Shown piece by piece: positions 1-10,321 of a DNA stretch of 28,420 nt. The DNA lies in the NCBI GenBank assembly GCA_003427395.1, contig BFEA01000359.1, positions 999,545 to 1,027,964 of the forward strand. The letters run 5' to 3'. The notes under the pieces are model-generated. The model saw only the letters and a program-made list of their open reading frames with translations, did not search any database and had not been told where the DNA came from. The stretch's first letter is position 1, and every line of letters starts with the position of its first letter. The translations under genes were made by a program, and so were the position numbers. This DNA comes from Chara braunii. Its lineage: Eukaryota; Streptophyta; Charophyceae; Charales; Characeae.

Positions 1-59
1 GGTCTGACTCGATGCCACACACATGATGATTTAGAGAGAAATGAAATTGGCAGAGAGTT

Positions 60-520
60 AGATCCTTCTATAAGTTCAGGGGGTCTGGCTCAAAGTCTCG
101 CACATGCTGGAACCTAATGGTTATAACTTGGCTATACTTTATTACTATTCTATCTAAGAACGAGCTAATCAGACTGTTCTATTAGTTTAGGTGGTCTGAC
201 TGTAGCCATATCACAACTTGAAGAGAGTATAACTAAGAATAAAACTGGTGGTAAGCTGGAGCAGACTGAGCTTAAGTTAGTTCAGTCATATGCAGCCTTA
301 GAAGACGAAGGTGAAGAGAATTATATATAACTTGGATACTTTAAACAGTTCAGGGCGACTAGAGTGGTATAGTCATATGCCCAAATAAGAGAAAATTAGT
401 TGTGCCCTCTGTTCGTGTATACTTGGCCAAGTCAGAACGCTCTATAAGTTTAGATATTCTGACTCTAGGCCTGGCTAAGTTGGGCGCGCTCTGTAAATTC
501 AGGCAGTCTGGCCGATGTCT
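60..520. repeat. Degenerate dispersed short repeat
   Basis: A diverged motif of the form TCTATAAGTTCAGG..GTCTGGCT recurs near 68, 176, 438 and 488, with weaker traces at 1 and 345. Spacing is irregular (about 50 to 250 bp). No open reading frame of note accompanies it. It may be the 5' part of the LTR-like region that continues to 1385, but that is inference. Confidence 0.4.
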
Positions 521-819
521 TATGAAAGATGGGTATGAAGGGTTCAATCATTGAGAGATAATGAACTATTGTTTATTTATGTTGACTTGGGACTGGCGAG
601 AGTACTTACCTCTGTGGTTTGGCCTGCATGTGACTGAGTGAGGTTACTACTTAGTCTGAGTTTCAGATTGATAGGTAGTTGCTTTAGTTGCTCGCCACGT
701 GCTTGAGCCATAGGAGTTAGTGTCAATTCCTGCATTTTCTGTAGTAACTTTTTTTATACTTAGATCAATTCTTGCATTTTCTGGGATCTTTTCTTATACT
801 TTGATTGTATAAATCTTGG

Positions 820-1385
820 CAAGCTACTTTTCCTACGGGAAGCGCTGCCAAAATTTTTACAAATCCAAGGAGTTAGTTAAATTTTGACTTGTGAAAAATT
901 CGACTTTGTCTTTTCTTATATCTGACTTAGTAAAAATCTGGAAAGTCTCATTTTCTGAAGGGAGTGCGACCCAAATTTTCGCTAATTCGGGGAGTTAGAC
1001 AAAATTGGACTTTGAGAAGTCAAAATTACTTTCAATTTCTGGACTTAGCTTTGTATAAATTTTGGAATAACATTTTTCTAAAGGGAGTGCTGCCGAAATT
1101 TCTGCAAAACTAAGGAGTTGGTTAAATCTTGTCTAAGTTGAACTCAAGTCGTCTTTTGAGTTTATATCTGACTTATTGTCAATTTGAAAAGTCTCCCTTT
1201 CTAAAGGGAGTGCTGCCCAAATTTTTACTAATTCAGGGAGTTAGACAAAATTGGACTTTCCAAAATTAAAAGTTTATCTCTGCTTTCATATTTAGACTTA
1301 CATAAATTCTGGAAAGACATTTTTCCTACGGGAAGCCCTGCCGAAATTTTCTTAGTTTAAAGGAGATCGATTATATTTTTGACAG
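820..1385. repeat. 122-125 bp tandem repeat, about 4.5 copies
   Basis: The anchor CTAMRGGRAGNSCTGCC followed by AAATTT recurs at about 833, 955, 1078, 1201 and 1326, a period of 122 to 125 bp. Each unit also carries a GGAGTTAG(T/A) block about 45 bp later. Copies are clearly diverged from one another. A smaller duplication of about 43 bp (CAATTCYTGCATTTTCTG at 723 and 766) lies just upstream. Tandem repeats of this kind occur in the LTRs of long plant Ty3/gypsy elements, which would fit the PBS-like sequence that follows. Confidence 0.75.
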
Positions 1386-1386
1386 G

Positions 1387-1397
1387 TGGCGATTCTG
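1387..1397 (+). promoter_or_regulatory. Possible Arg-tRNA-type primer binding site after an LTR end
   Basis: The tandem repeat ends in TTTTGACA, followed by GG and then TGGCGATTCTG. Plant Tat/Ogre-type Ty3 elements often use a primer site beginning TGGCGACTCTG, and this differs from it at one of 11 positions. Similarity stops after that. No gag or pol is recognisable downstream, so this is a weak candidate for the end of a decayed plus-strand LTR. Confidence 0.3.
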
Positions 1398-1399
1398 AT

Positions 1400-2000
1400 A
1401 GTCTACTTCGATTAGGGGAGATTTTACCATACTACTTAGAGGTAGGCTTAGATATAGTTAACTAAGGATGACTTGGATAAAATCATGATATGGAGACTGT
1501 TCTTCATGAACTTATAGGATTCAGCCTGGGGCATTGACCTGTCATGTGTTACAGACCCTCCTGATCATTTGATTCAAGATCCGGACTAGATTCAGCTTGA
1601 TCCCTTGAGGATCATTATCTGTTATCACTGATAACAGATCGGTTGTCGATTCATCGGTCTACGACTCAATTCCAACTCACCCTTCACACTCAACCTAAAA
1701 GGCTTTAGCCCTGGTGATTTCATTGTTTCATTAAGGTTTCACCCGGACTTTTATTGAATGACCATTTAACAAAGTTACGGAGTATTTAATTAAGGTTGGT
1801 TGGACAGGAGGTTTGGGGTTTGCATGGCTAAAGCGAGGGGTATGAGCGTCGAAGATGGTTGGGGTTGACTCCGCGTAGTGCGTGGGCTGTTGATTTGACT
1901 CGTTGATGTGATTTGCAGGTATGTGTTGCGAATCAGACTCTGGATTTGGTTGTCTGCGATCAAATATATATGTACGGTTGTGAGGGACCCCAATGAGACT
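1400..2000. other. No gene recognised
   Basis: There is no coding sequence I can support here. Open frames on the minus strand at 1731-2018 have low-complexity composition and no recognisable domain. It could be the decayed interior of the LTR element suggested by the preceding sequence. Confidence 0.5.
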
Positions 2001-2007
2001 GTGAGAA

Positions 2008-2457
2008 GTGATCGTCACATATTTCCCCCTTTATATATGTATATATAGGTATACCTGGAATGAATGTTTGCATGGGTTAAGGGGCCCCGTACAAAGAGCA
2101 TACTCAGAGGTTAAGACTGAGAGGCCCAGGGAAGACCCTTCCTTTTATTTTGCTTTGCTTCCTGAGGATTTTCTTAGTCGGACGTTGGTCCTGGGCCGGG
2201 ATTCAAGGTCCTTGTCCAGGACATCCCAAGCCCTAGGCCCTGCAGGGGAGGGATTTTCCCTTGCACAGAGCCTATTTGCATTACCCTTCGAGGCACCCCA
2301 CCCTGAAGATGAAAATGTCGCGAGGGCAGAACGACATGTTCTTCAGCCGTGCAATATGGTATGGGGTAACCCCTCACGATATATTCCTTCAACCATTCAA
2401 TATCGCGAGGTCGGAGCCGCGATTACCACGTATGGTTGGCATCGTTGGTTGGTATGA
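2008..2457 (+). other. Unrecognised 149-codon open frame
   Basis: This is a stop-free stretch with no ATG near its beginning; it could only start at a GTG. It is rich in Arg, Pro, Ser and Leu and shows no domain, signal or catalytic motif I know. A TATA-like stretch lies inside its first 45 bases. It may be chance in GC-moderate DNA or part of a decayed element. I do not assert that it is a gene. Confidence 0.15.
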
Positions 2458-3095
2458 GACTGCCCACAACTGTGCGGCTTTATATTAGAATCCCGTGCGT
2501 GACGTTTCGCCGCCCTAGAGTTTAAAAGTTATGGGATCAAAAAGGACCCGCACATACGCGTGAACGCAGGGCGCTGGCACTACCCGAAAAGGGAAGAGTA
2601 TCCCAAGGCTTTGTTTTCTTTTGGGATAAAGGGGACCTTCGGTCTATTTGTGCTTTTTAAGGTTTATAGTTGGACGTTGTAGTCCGTGGCAGCCGTTAAA
2701 GTCAAACCCCTTGAGTTTTGTTCAGGCCTGGAGTAGGACTCATCTCCAGGGCCGCAAGAAATGACTGCCACCACAAGTATGGACCTGTGTACCACCGGCT
2801 CTGCACAAAGTGCAGAAGAGGGTGTGTGGCTTTCAACCACGCTTGGCGGTTGTCCAGCGTCGAGATTAACCCTCTAGGCGCGTGTCAGTCGACACTTGAG
2901 TGTCGAATGCGACCCTCGTGATTAACGAGGGCCGCATGAGTATGGGTACTAGATGGTACGCCATCATCACGACTGTTTGCGTACGTTTGCATTGCTAGTC
3001 GATATGAGTAGGCCCTGCGTCCGCGCGGTTTTGTATTAAGTCACGCGCGCGACGCCCATCCGATTTCCGCATCGGAAAGTTATGGGACGGCTACC
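2440..3095 (+). repeat. Repeated block of about 60-90 bp, two copies 555 bp apart
   Basis: The sequence around 2447-2540 (TGGTATGAGACTG..., GTGCGGCTTTATATTAGA, GTGCGTGACG, AAAAGTTATGGGA) is matched at about 2997-3095 by a diverged copy with the same elements in the same order (CGATATGAGTAGG, CGCGGTTTTGTATTAAG, GCGCGCGACG, GAAAGTTATGGGA). The orientation is direct. The pair could be ends of a small decayed element or a segmental duplication. Confidence 0.5.
2800..2931. other. Cluster of small perfect hairpins
   Basis: Three perfect inverted repeats lie within 132 bp: TCTGCAC/GTGCAGA with a 3-nt loop (2800-2816), TCGACACT/AGTGTCGA with a 2-nt loop (2889-2906), and CCCTCGT/ACGAGGG with a 5-nt loop (2913-2931). 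They do not assemble into a tRNA cloverleaf with a conserved T arm, and I do not recognise an RNA family. Confidence 0.5.
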
Positions 3096-3110
3096 GAGGG
3101 GCTAGGAGGG

Positions 3111-3626
3111 TTGTCGCGTTGTTTGTATTGTGTCGTTTCGTATGCGTGTGTGTGTGTCTTTTATTATTGTTGTGTTTGTTGGCGCGGTGTGCGCGTGGTG
3201 TGTGGGATGCGTCCTAATCGACCGACGACGAGTCGAGCTTGGGACCTCAGCCCCCCAAGATGTCGGTTCATCTGCGGGTCTGATAGAGGCGTATTACCGC
3301 GCGTACCCCCTATGCTACAGCGAACGAGAAAACGCCCTCGGCTGGTCCACCTCTGCGATTGCAACCGATTAGCTTTCGTACTGTGGACTAGTAGCTCGGC
3401 GGGGATACGCCCACCGAAGGGAGGTGACAGCTCCCGTAAGGTGGAGGTAAGTCGTGCCTCGCTTAGGCCCTATCCTGTCGTAGGGGCTCGCGAGAGGTAT
3501 GGCTGGCGCACTCGGCCGGAGCGGCTTGCGGAAGCTCCATGTATATTTGTGACGAGGGAATTAGACCAACTCCTGCGTGACACGGCCGGAAGGGTCCCGC
3601 GCTGCCCTGGTGCGGTGCCGGACTGA
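3111..3626 (+). other. Unrecognised 171-codon open frame in GC-rich DNA
   Basis: A stop-free plus-strand stretch with a cysteine/valine-rich hydrophobic beginning produced by GT-rich simple sequence, then an Arg- and Pro-rich remainder. No family motif is visible. GC-rich DNA favours long chance open frames, and competing frames overlap it on both strands. I would not treat it as a gene without transcript evidence. Confidence 0.15.
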
Positions 3627-3697
3627 TGCGCTCGACAGCGGGGATGTTGGGCGGGGGTTTGGTATTATGCTGAAGGGCACGGTGTCCCGACCCTCCG

Positions 3698-3790
3698 CTG
3701 CCTACCAGACGTCCACTCAATTACTTACGCTGCGTACCAGATGTCCACTCATTTACTTTCACTGCGTACCAGGTGCCCACTCACGTGATC
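3698..3790 (+). repeat. 31-bp tandem repeat, three copies
   Basis: The unit begins GCTGC(C/G)TACCAG and contains GTCCACTCA plus TTACTT. It starts at 3698, 3729 and 3760, an exact 31-bp period. The third copy is more diverged (GGTGCCCACTCA). It lies just before a region without recognised genes. Confidence 0.8.
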
Positions 3791-4069
3791 TCATATATTT
3801 TCTGTGGACTGATCGAGAAACTCCGTAACATTTCAGTCTTGTTGTAGAACTGGTCCAGTTGACGCACCACTGGCAAAAGGGTGGGTGCGCCACTGGACTT
3901 TCCTTTGGTTCACGGAGGCTCGACACCCTGCTGTACAGCAGAGCATGATCTGCCAGTGGCCGTGGTAACTGTCGGGCTCCTCCAGGGACGCAGAGGGAGA
4001 GAGACCGACGTGGTCTTTTCTATTGCGCGCGAAGTGCCCTCTGGTCGGGTCATGGAACAAGTTTGATAG

Positions 4070-4258
4070 CAGAAAAAAGGGAAAAGGGGGAAAGAAAAAG
4101 AGAAGAAAAGGAAAGGAAAACGGAGAAAGTAGGTAAAACCCACGTGTCGAAACTGCACCATGATCCAGATCCTCATTTCAAGTTTCAAACGATCTAGCGG
4201 TTTCTGGTCGCAGCGGCGTTATGATTTTTTTTTTTCTATTATTATTATTATTAATTTT
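4070..4258. repeat. Purine tract followed by poly(T)/(ATT)n
   Basis: An almost pure A/G stretch covers about 4070-4129 (only one C near its end). About 100 bp later comes a T run at 4226-4237 followed by (TTA)n. These low-complexity tracts flank the left side of the fold-back element. Confidence 0.65.
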
Positions 4259-4322
4259 ATTAGTGGCTCTTTAAACTTTGCTCCTCCTTTCGGCCTTTCG
4301 TCACTAAGCGGGAAAGGAACAA

Positions 4323-4605
4323 CCATTTCGTCAAAACGGACATATTATATTTTTTGAACGAAATTGAAATTGAGTTTTTGGGCCAAAATCCGGTCTAAAT
4401 TTTTGGCTCCCGGGGATCCAGCATTCCCAGAACGTCGGGCCCCCTAGATGTATCTGGTCTCTGCTTGACGTCAGATACATCTAAAGGGTCCGACGTTCCA
4501 GGAACGCTGGACTCCCTGGAGCCAAAAATTTGGACCGGATTTCGGCCAAAAAACTCAATTTCAATTTCGTTCAAAAAATATAATATGTCAGTTTTGACGA
4601 AATGG
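4323..4605. mobile_element. Fold-back (inverted-repeat) element, MITE-like
   Basis: Two 134-bp arms (4323-4456 and 4472-4605) are reverse complements around a 15-bp spacer, with 13 mismatches by eye (about 90% pairing) and no net indel. The outermost arm bases are CCATTTCG and its complement. No target-site duplication is obvious at this boundary (AACAA on the left, CCGTT on the right). It has no coding capacity. It could be a non-autonomous DNA transposon of the MITE/fold-back type, or an inverted duplication able to make double-stranded RNA. The structure is certain; the class is inferred. Confidence 0.8.
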
Positions 4606-5126
4606 CCGTTAAGGAATGTAAACGGTTCATTTTCAAACTCCGATTGCAGCCTGGTGGCCTAGACTGGTCCGACCCTTTGCTTATCACCCTGTGTCTGACC
4701 TGTCCAGCTGAGCGCCGCGCAGTGGGACCCCAAAAGAGGGGCAACCCACGACCGCCTTGGTAGGAGGCTTATCACCCCCCGTGGGAGGTCATAAGCCCCC
4801 TCCTTGCCATCGGACACGGGTACCCGTTAGTGGTAGCCCGACGACTCGTTTTAGAGTAGAGAGGTTGTTGGTTGGTATTTCGTCTTGGGACCACCGTTTC
4901 AAGGCCGCAATCACTCCGCAGTAGGACGATGGAACAGGGATTGATAGGAGGAGGTCCCCGTGCACTGTGATTATTAGTCTTTTGTCTCTTGCTTTAGTTC
5001 TTTTATTTCATCTTAATTTTATTTCATTTTTTTATTTTCATAATTACAGACTACTAATAAGTTGAATTCTAAAGGCTACCTAAGTTCCCCCATTGAGAGT
5101 ACAGGGATCGCGGCTAGCAATGATCC
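4606..5126. other. No gene recognised; one imperfect stem
   Basis: The stretch has no supported gene. The only structure seen is GGCTTAT (4766-4772) pairing with ATAAGCC (4791-4797), extendable outward with G/C pairs. Confidence 0.4.
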
Positions 5127-5136
5127 TATAAAAAGG
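5127..5136 (+). promoter_or_regulatory. TATA-box-like sequence
   Basis: TATAAAAAGG matches the eukaryotic TATA consensus and lies 39 bp upstream of an ATG. Because no downstream gene is recognised, this is only a candidate core promoter for whatever produced the exon-like pieces further right. Confidence 0.2.
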
Positions 5137-5139
5137 AAA

Positions 5140-6480
5140 GGGGACTGCCCTCGAGGCACTGGAGCATGAACGATCTCACTACGATGAGTACTGGCGAGCC
5201 AAGGAGGGAGGGCTAGGAGGCGTGGCGAGTGTGTGGGAGATCGTTGGTGTGTGCATGCTCATGCTCTGAGTGTTCGACTGCGGCTATTCGGGGATCTGCA
5301 GTTGTCCACACAACCTCACCATGGTACGAAGCAATGGACTGTATGGCTATAGGCTGAAGTATCTCCGATTTATTTGGAGGTGGGAGCAAATGTTCGGTGA
5401 GGGGCCTATGGTGACCGCTATCCTGGACTACAGCCGCTGCAATTAGGAGGTCAGACTGAAGGTGGATGTGGAAGGGGGGGAAAAAGAAGAAATGAGGGCA
5501 GATTAGGGCCTGCAGTTGGCCATCACGGAGGCTAAGGACAGAGTCGAGAGGAGGTGTAGATGAGACGGGGTCACGAACAAAATCAAGGTGACCGTCTCGT
5601 ACCTGGAGGGAGAGACCTCAACGGACACTGAGAGAGGGAACAACAACACCTGGACCGCGATGCGGAAGTAGAGAGTGAGGAGAGTGACCGGGAGGTCCGG
5701 ACCCAGTCGTGGCATGGGCTGGACTAGTGGTGGAAGGACCACCCGCCGGTTGAGGCTGTAGAGAGCGACCCGGAGGCCAACTCATGACGATGACGGCAAG
5801 ACTGAGACCTCGAGACGGCTACGGAATTAGGGGGACACTTGGCAATTGAGAGAGAGATTACAAACCAGGGGAACCTGTGACAGTCACGATGAAGAACGAG
5901 AGGGAAGAGACCCCGTCTGAGCTGCGTGAGCAGTGGCTACCATGAGAAAGGTTAAAATGCGGGGTTTGGTAGAGGTCGTTTACTTGATCTGTGTTGGACG
6001 TCAACTATGATCCCCTTCCCTGCCCTGCTCACAGATCGAATTGTTCCTCGTTCGTACGTGGGCTGCTGCAGCTGCCTGCCATCAGAGTGAGCGAGCAGGA
6101 GGGGCTTTCCGCACGCGCTACGCAGTCCCCTTGTGATTAGTGAATGGAAAGAAAGTCAGTGCAGGAATGATCGTGTGGTGGCTGACGTGAACAAAAATGC
6201 GATAAGGCTGGTTTCCGACAGAGAAAGAAGGGGACGACGAGGAAGAGAGAGAGCAGTGTGGACGTGAGGGAGGCAGGAGTGTAGACGAGCGCTGCCTAGT
6301 GTGGGTGACATCATCAACATGTGTCTGTCAGCCCGACCTATGTTAGAGAGCGCACCAATGCACGTGTACCGGTGAGGAAGTCAGCTTATTGCAGGATCAA
6401 GGGCAAAGCAGATGAGTGGGTTGAACCATACTTCGATTTCGGTGTGCGCTACCTTCCTCTGACGAACAATCTTTGACTTT
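5140..6480 (+). other. Possible decayed coding region, unrecognised
   Basis: The plus strand is purine-rich and contains several short stop-free pieces with protein-like composition, for example one reading SHYDEYWRAKEGG near 5175 and an open frame at 6309-6473 that contains KGKADEWVEPYF. Frames change and stops interrupt. I recognise no family. These could be exons, pseudogene pieces or chance. Confidence 0.2.
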
Positions 6481-7703
6481 CCTTACGAGAACCCTTTCAT
6501 GAGCCTGAGTTCACTCTCTGCGCCGAACACTTTTTTTTTGTGGACTAGCTAGTATGAATAAGTTGTATAAGAGACAAGTGAGACGTGCGGGTCTGTACTA
6601 AGAGATCAACTCATTCACCCCCGATAGCTCGACTGGTTCGATCTCACATTCCATGATTGGTAAAAGAAGAGAGTCGTAGTCTTGGTGTGAGGAGCTGCGT
6701 ACGGGTTGTGTGAGAGGTTCATGATTGATAATGTTTGTTTTGGTTTTTAGTGCCTTCTGTGTAAGTGATTCGCGGGCTACAGGATGATGCTATTTACATT
6801 CCTTAACGCGTAGTGAACAAATGTGACATCTTGTTTTCGTGGGAAAGCGAGAGTAAGTGTATCTTGTTGACATCTTCGATGCAGGTGTGCAATAATAACC
6901 TTACCCTCTTTCTTGACGTGACACTGCACATGCAATCCTTGTGGTGGTGATTGGTGAAGGAGGGGAGATTAGATGACTGTATCAGGTACGAACGACATAG
7001 ACGCCCTACCGCGAGGTTGAGCCAATTGCCTTCGGTTAGTGATATGAGCTGACTGATGGAGTCATTGGTATTGATCGTGGGTCGGCACTAGCTACTTCGT
7101 GTATTCAATCTACATTAGAGAATTGTAACAGTGTAAACGAAGTACTAGTTCAAACAGAAGGTTGAGGTAAGTGCTGGTTATAAAGAGAAGGTACCAAAAG
7201 TGTGAGTCCACGGGATTGGGTGAGGACTAGATTCTCATGAGCATCTCTCAGAGTTAGCTAATCAGATTTGTCGTTCTTATGAGAGTGGTCACTTCCGCCA
7301 CGAGGCTCGGCAAGGTGTGCTATTCGCCCATGTGTGAGTAGCAGTGACTTGTTGAACCGTGAGTAAGAGTGGAGCTTCTGAATGTACGGAGAGTCGTGCA
7401 TCAGAACGCAATCCACATTTGAAATATATTGGGATGCGTAACTGATTCTCTTGCAACACTTTTGATGTAGTAATAATGGTTGTTCCTTTCGTTCCCGTCC
7501 TGTATCCATCATAAGCTAATGACCAGGCATCTATGTGTCTAGTTTGGTGAGTTAGAGTGGTCAAGTACCTGATTCTCACGTGTGTTAAACATGATTAGCA
7601 GGGTTTACCTCTTGGAGTGATAATCAGTAGGTAACAAGAGGAGTAATGAGCGAGTTATCACTTCAGGGGTCTGAGTCCTTCCTCCTGAGTATTGTTGTTG
7701 TTG

Positions 7704-7734
<31 letters not shown>

Positions 7735-8408
7735 ATAACTCAATTATTATATTGGGGAAGAACGGACAAGCCTCGGTTGATAGGTTGCTGGAACTGGAGT
7801 CCTTGGCCATGACTACGCGTCTTTTCGTTGGCATGAAGTAGGGTCGGGACCAGCCCCGATATGATTAAACAAGTACTGTCGCTGCCCATGAACGACGCAA
7901 ATAAGGGCTTCGTTTTTGGGATTTGATTTGAGAGCTTACTGGGATGATGCTCGCTTGTTCTATGCCCTATTTGGTTGATGGGGAAAAAGAAGGTACTAAG
8001 AAGAGTTGCTTACCTCCTTGCTAAGTTCCTGTCTGATGGTGATTAAAAGATATTGCCCTGTCTGGCATACAAACAAGGGTGTTAATCCCTTTGTATTGCA
8101 TGGTGGTGAGCAAAAATGAGACGTTGCACAACAGGCCTCCAGTGCTATAGATCAGTTGGGGAAAGCACTACCGTTGAACCCTTATGCCATGAGCTAACAG
8201 GGGTTGCATCCAAAATCCCCAGCGTTGTGAACGAACGAAAACACATCGGACGGAACCCTGTCCCTAGCGTGAACGGGCTTAGCATCTGACAAAGATTGCG
8301 AACAGATCTTACAATTGAGGCAAACGCACTCAGAGTGACTGATTTGTGTGTGGGCTGCCTAAAACGAAGTGCTTTGGACTGTACTACTGTGCGTGAAGGA
8401 GACTAGTA
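6480..8408. other. No supported gene
   Basis: About 1.9 kb without a coding call. A 41-codon plus-strand open stretch at 7041-7163 has protein-like composition (TDGVIGIDRGSA) but no identity. The only clear structure is the poly(T) tract at 7704-7730. Confidence 0.4.
7691..7730 (-). repeat. (TTG)n followed by 27-base poly(T)
   Basis: Four TTG/GTT units lead directly into an uninterrupted run of 27 T (7704-7730). Read on the minus strand it is a long poly(A), as left by a retrotransposed copy whose body would lie to its right. No LINE, SINE or gene body is recognisable there, and no target-site duplication was found. Simple-sequence expansion is the alternative. Confidence 0.9.
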
Positions 8409-8682
8409 ATGGTCTTGGCAAAGTCTCAAAAGTACCCTTCTACGTTTGAGTGTACTACAACCGGGATGGTACAGTACTCAATGTTGCTCGTACGCATTCA
8501 CTGTTCTGAGTATGGCCCACTCTCTTCCAATACCAACGCTTCGAAAAAAGGGTGACTCGTATATCATTCAAAGAACAGATCGTCACTGGGTTTTTGTCAA
8601 GGTCAGTCTGTGGTTAATTCCTCTGGTCACTCGCCATTTGACCCAGAAAGACTCAATCCCTGTACAAATTACCACCTGTTGA
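8409..8682 (+). other. Unrecognised open stretches with protein-like composition
   Basis: An ATG-initiated 48-codon frame (8409-8555) is followed in a different frame by an open stretch to 8682, the switch lying at a run of six A (8544-8549). This would fit a frameshifted pseudogene exon. No domain is recognised. Confidence 0.15.
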
Positions 8683-9307
8683 GGATGGGCTAGTCGCTAT
8701 TTGAGTTATCTAAAGCAGACGACTCGTGAGAGCCCTTGTTGTGAGTTCGCTAAGGTATTGGTGCTATGCAGTTCACAGTGTGAGTCAATCACTGCATGTT
8801 TTGCCGACCACATCAGCAACTAAGGATTACTAGGGTGCGCTGGTTGCAGACCAACTACCTTGAAGCTCAGTGCCACTGACATTCCATCTCAAGAGACCAA
8901 CTAGGAGAGACTTGAAAAGTAAAGGAGGGAAAGGAAGAGAAAATATTCTATAATTAACCTACGCGATAGGACGAGAGGGAACAGACAAGTGGTAAGGTGC
9001 AAAATCAGATCACGTTGTACTCCTCTAAGGACCAAAAGGGGAGGGGGGTTTTCTTTGTGTTGCAAGAGGGCGAGTTCACAGTCAAGTGTGCGGAGTATTG
9101 TTGAAGCCAAGGTTGTAGAACTATCTATATGACTATGTTATTTCGATCAGTCAAGGTCAGTGCATGAGCTTTAGTGAGAGCGGTCCACTCACGCCCTAAC
9201 GAATGATTAAGCAAGTATTGTTCGACACTTTATAACCTCATTAGGCATCTGAACGTATGTGGTTGATGAGTGGGCAGCAGGCCGTTACATGACTCTCGAT
9301 CCTCTGA

Positions 9308-9566
9308 GACATCGTTGTACCTGAGTGTTATCCAGTCAATGCCTCCTTTGGCCGGTGTCAAGCCGAATTTCCCATCAAGGTCATTATGAAAGAGGACGAA
9401 GTCCTGGTGATGAAGTACCGATCAAACATGGACAAGAAGGTAGGATGGGAAAAATGTGTTTACCAGTACATGGAAGCTCACATGCATGCTCAAAAAGAAT
9501 TTGCAGTTGGGATGACCGAAGAGAAGAAGTACATTGAATATGTGATCTACTTCTATGGACACGATG
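9308..9566 (+). other. Candidate exon or pseudogene exon, unrecognised protein
   Basis: An open frame runs from 9308 (just after a stop) through an internal ATG at 9386 and contains charged, regular protein-like sequence, including KKVGWEKCVYQYMEAHMHAQ and EEKKYIEYVIYFYGHD. A good splice donor, GATG|GTAAGT, lies at 9566/9567 in frame with it; without splicing the frame stops at 9607. A second protein-like stretch follows at 9.8-10.3 kb. I do not recognise the family. It differs in composition from the retroelement genes further right. Confidence 0.35.
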
Positions 9567-9806
9567 GTAAGTTACACAACACCGGTTCGCTGCTAGAGAC
9601 GGTGTAGCAGGCCAGGGCAAGGCTCGAGTGAGACCAAAGGAGTTAGACTCCCTTCTCGAAAAGCCCAACCAACATCTCAAGTAATCAAGTGTCACTCCAT
9701 AATTTGCAGTCTTCTCAACTTTCAGATACTAAGTGACTACTGTTTGGTGGTTCCTTATCCAACCAGCGTCCAACCTGTATTGAGTCAGCATTTAGTCAAC
9801 ATTTAG

Positions 9807-10321
9807 TCACTCTTATTTGCGTTAGAGATCAGTATCAATCAGCAATCAATCATTACTAAAAGATACAGGGATCGATTTCAGCATCCGACTCGGCACATAA
9901 GTTCAATTCAGTCATTCAAAATCAGTGGGTCGGTTTTGGCCAGCCTAAATGAGATAGCTCTCAAAGATGTCTTTCAGTATCAATACGTCAGTGCAACTTG
10001 CTTCAAGCAAGGAGGACTATCTATCTTCGTAGTTCATGTTGATTTCGCAACGGGCACCATCCATGACCTGATAATTTATCTGAAGAAGGGCAAAAAAACC
10101 CATGAACTTTTTGATTCAGTTTGGATTCCGGCTGCTAGTACCTTGAGGAAATAGAAAGAGAGTTTGATGAGAGTGGAACAAAGTTGATCCGTAGCTTTGG
10201 GCCTAAGCTCTACACCAACTACCCCAAGCCTCCATTACCTTTCACTCCCACAGATGGTTCTTGCTGGGGAGGAGTTTTGTGTCATGGTATCTTCTCTCAA
10301 CGATTGATTGCGAGGCAGTGA
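9807..10321 (+). pseudogene. Candidate exon or frameshifted gene fragment, unrecognised
   Basis: One frame is open from 9807 to 10156 and includes FKQGGLSIFVVHVDFATG. At about 10139 a second frame takes over and stays open to a stop at 10319-10321, reading YLEEIEREFDESG and then FGPKLYTNYPKPPLPFTP. The clean takeover suggests one coding sequence with a frameshift or a short intron. No catalytic motif or known domain is visible. Together with the candidate exon at 9308-9566 this is the best evidence for a non-retroelement gene here, but the identity is unknown. Confidence 0.3.

Noticed and set aside
820-1385. Possible CRISPR-like array
   Set aside because: The repeats are adjacent diverged units of about 123 bp without short unique spacers, in a eukaryotic context.
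3143-3160. GT-rich run as a functional element
   Set aside because: Only a short simple-sequence run, common by chance in such DNA.
6622-6650. TAGCTCGACTGGTTCGATC resembling a tRNA or SINE A box
   Set aside because: No B box at the proper distance, no acceptor stem, and no poly(A) end nearby.
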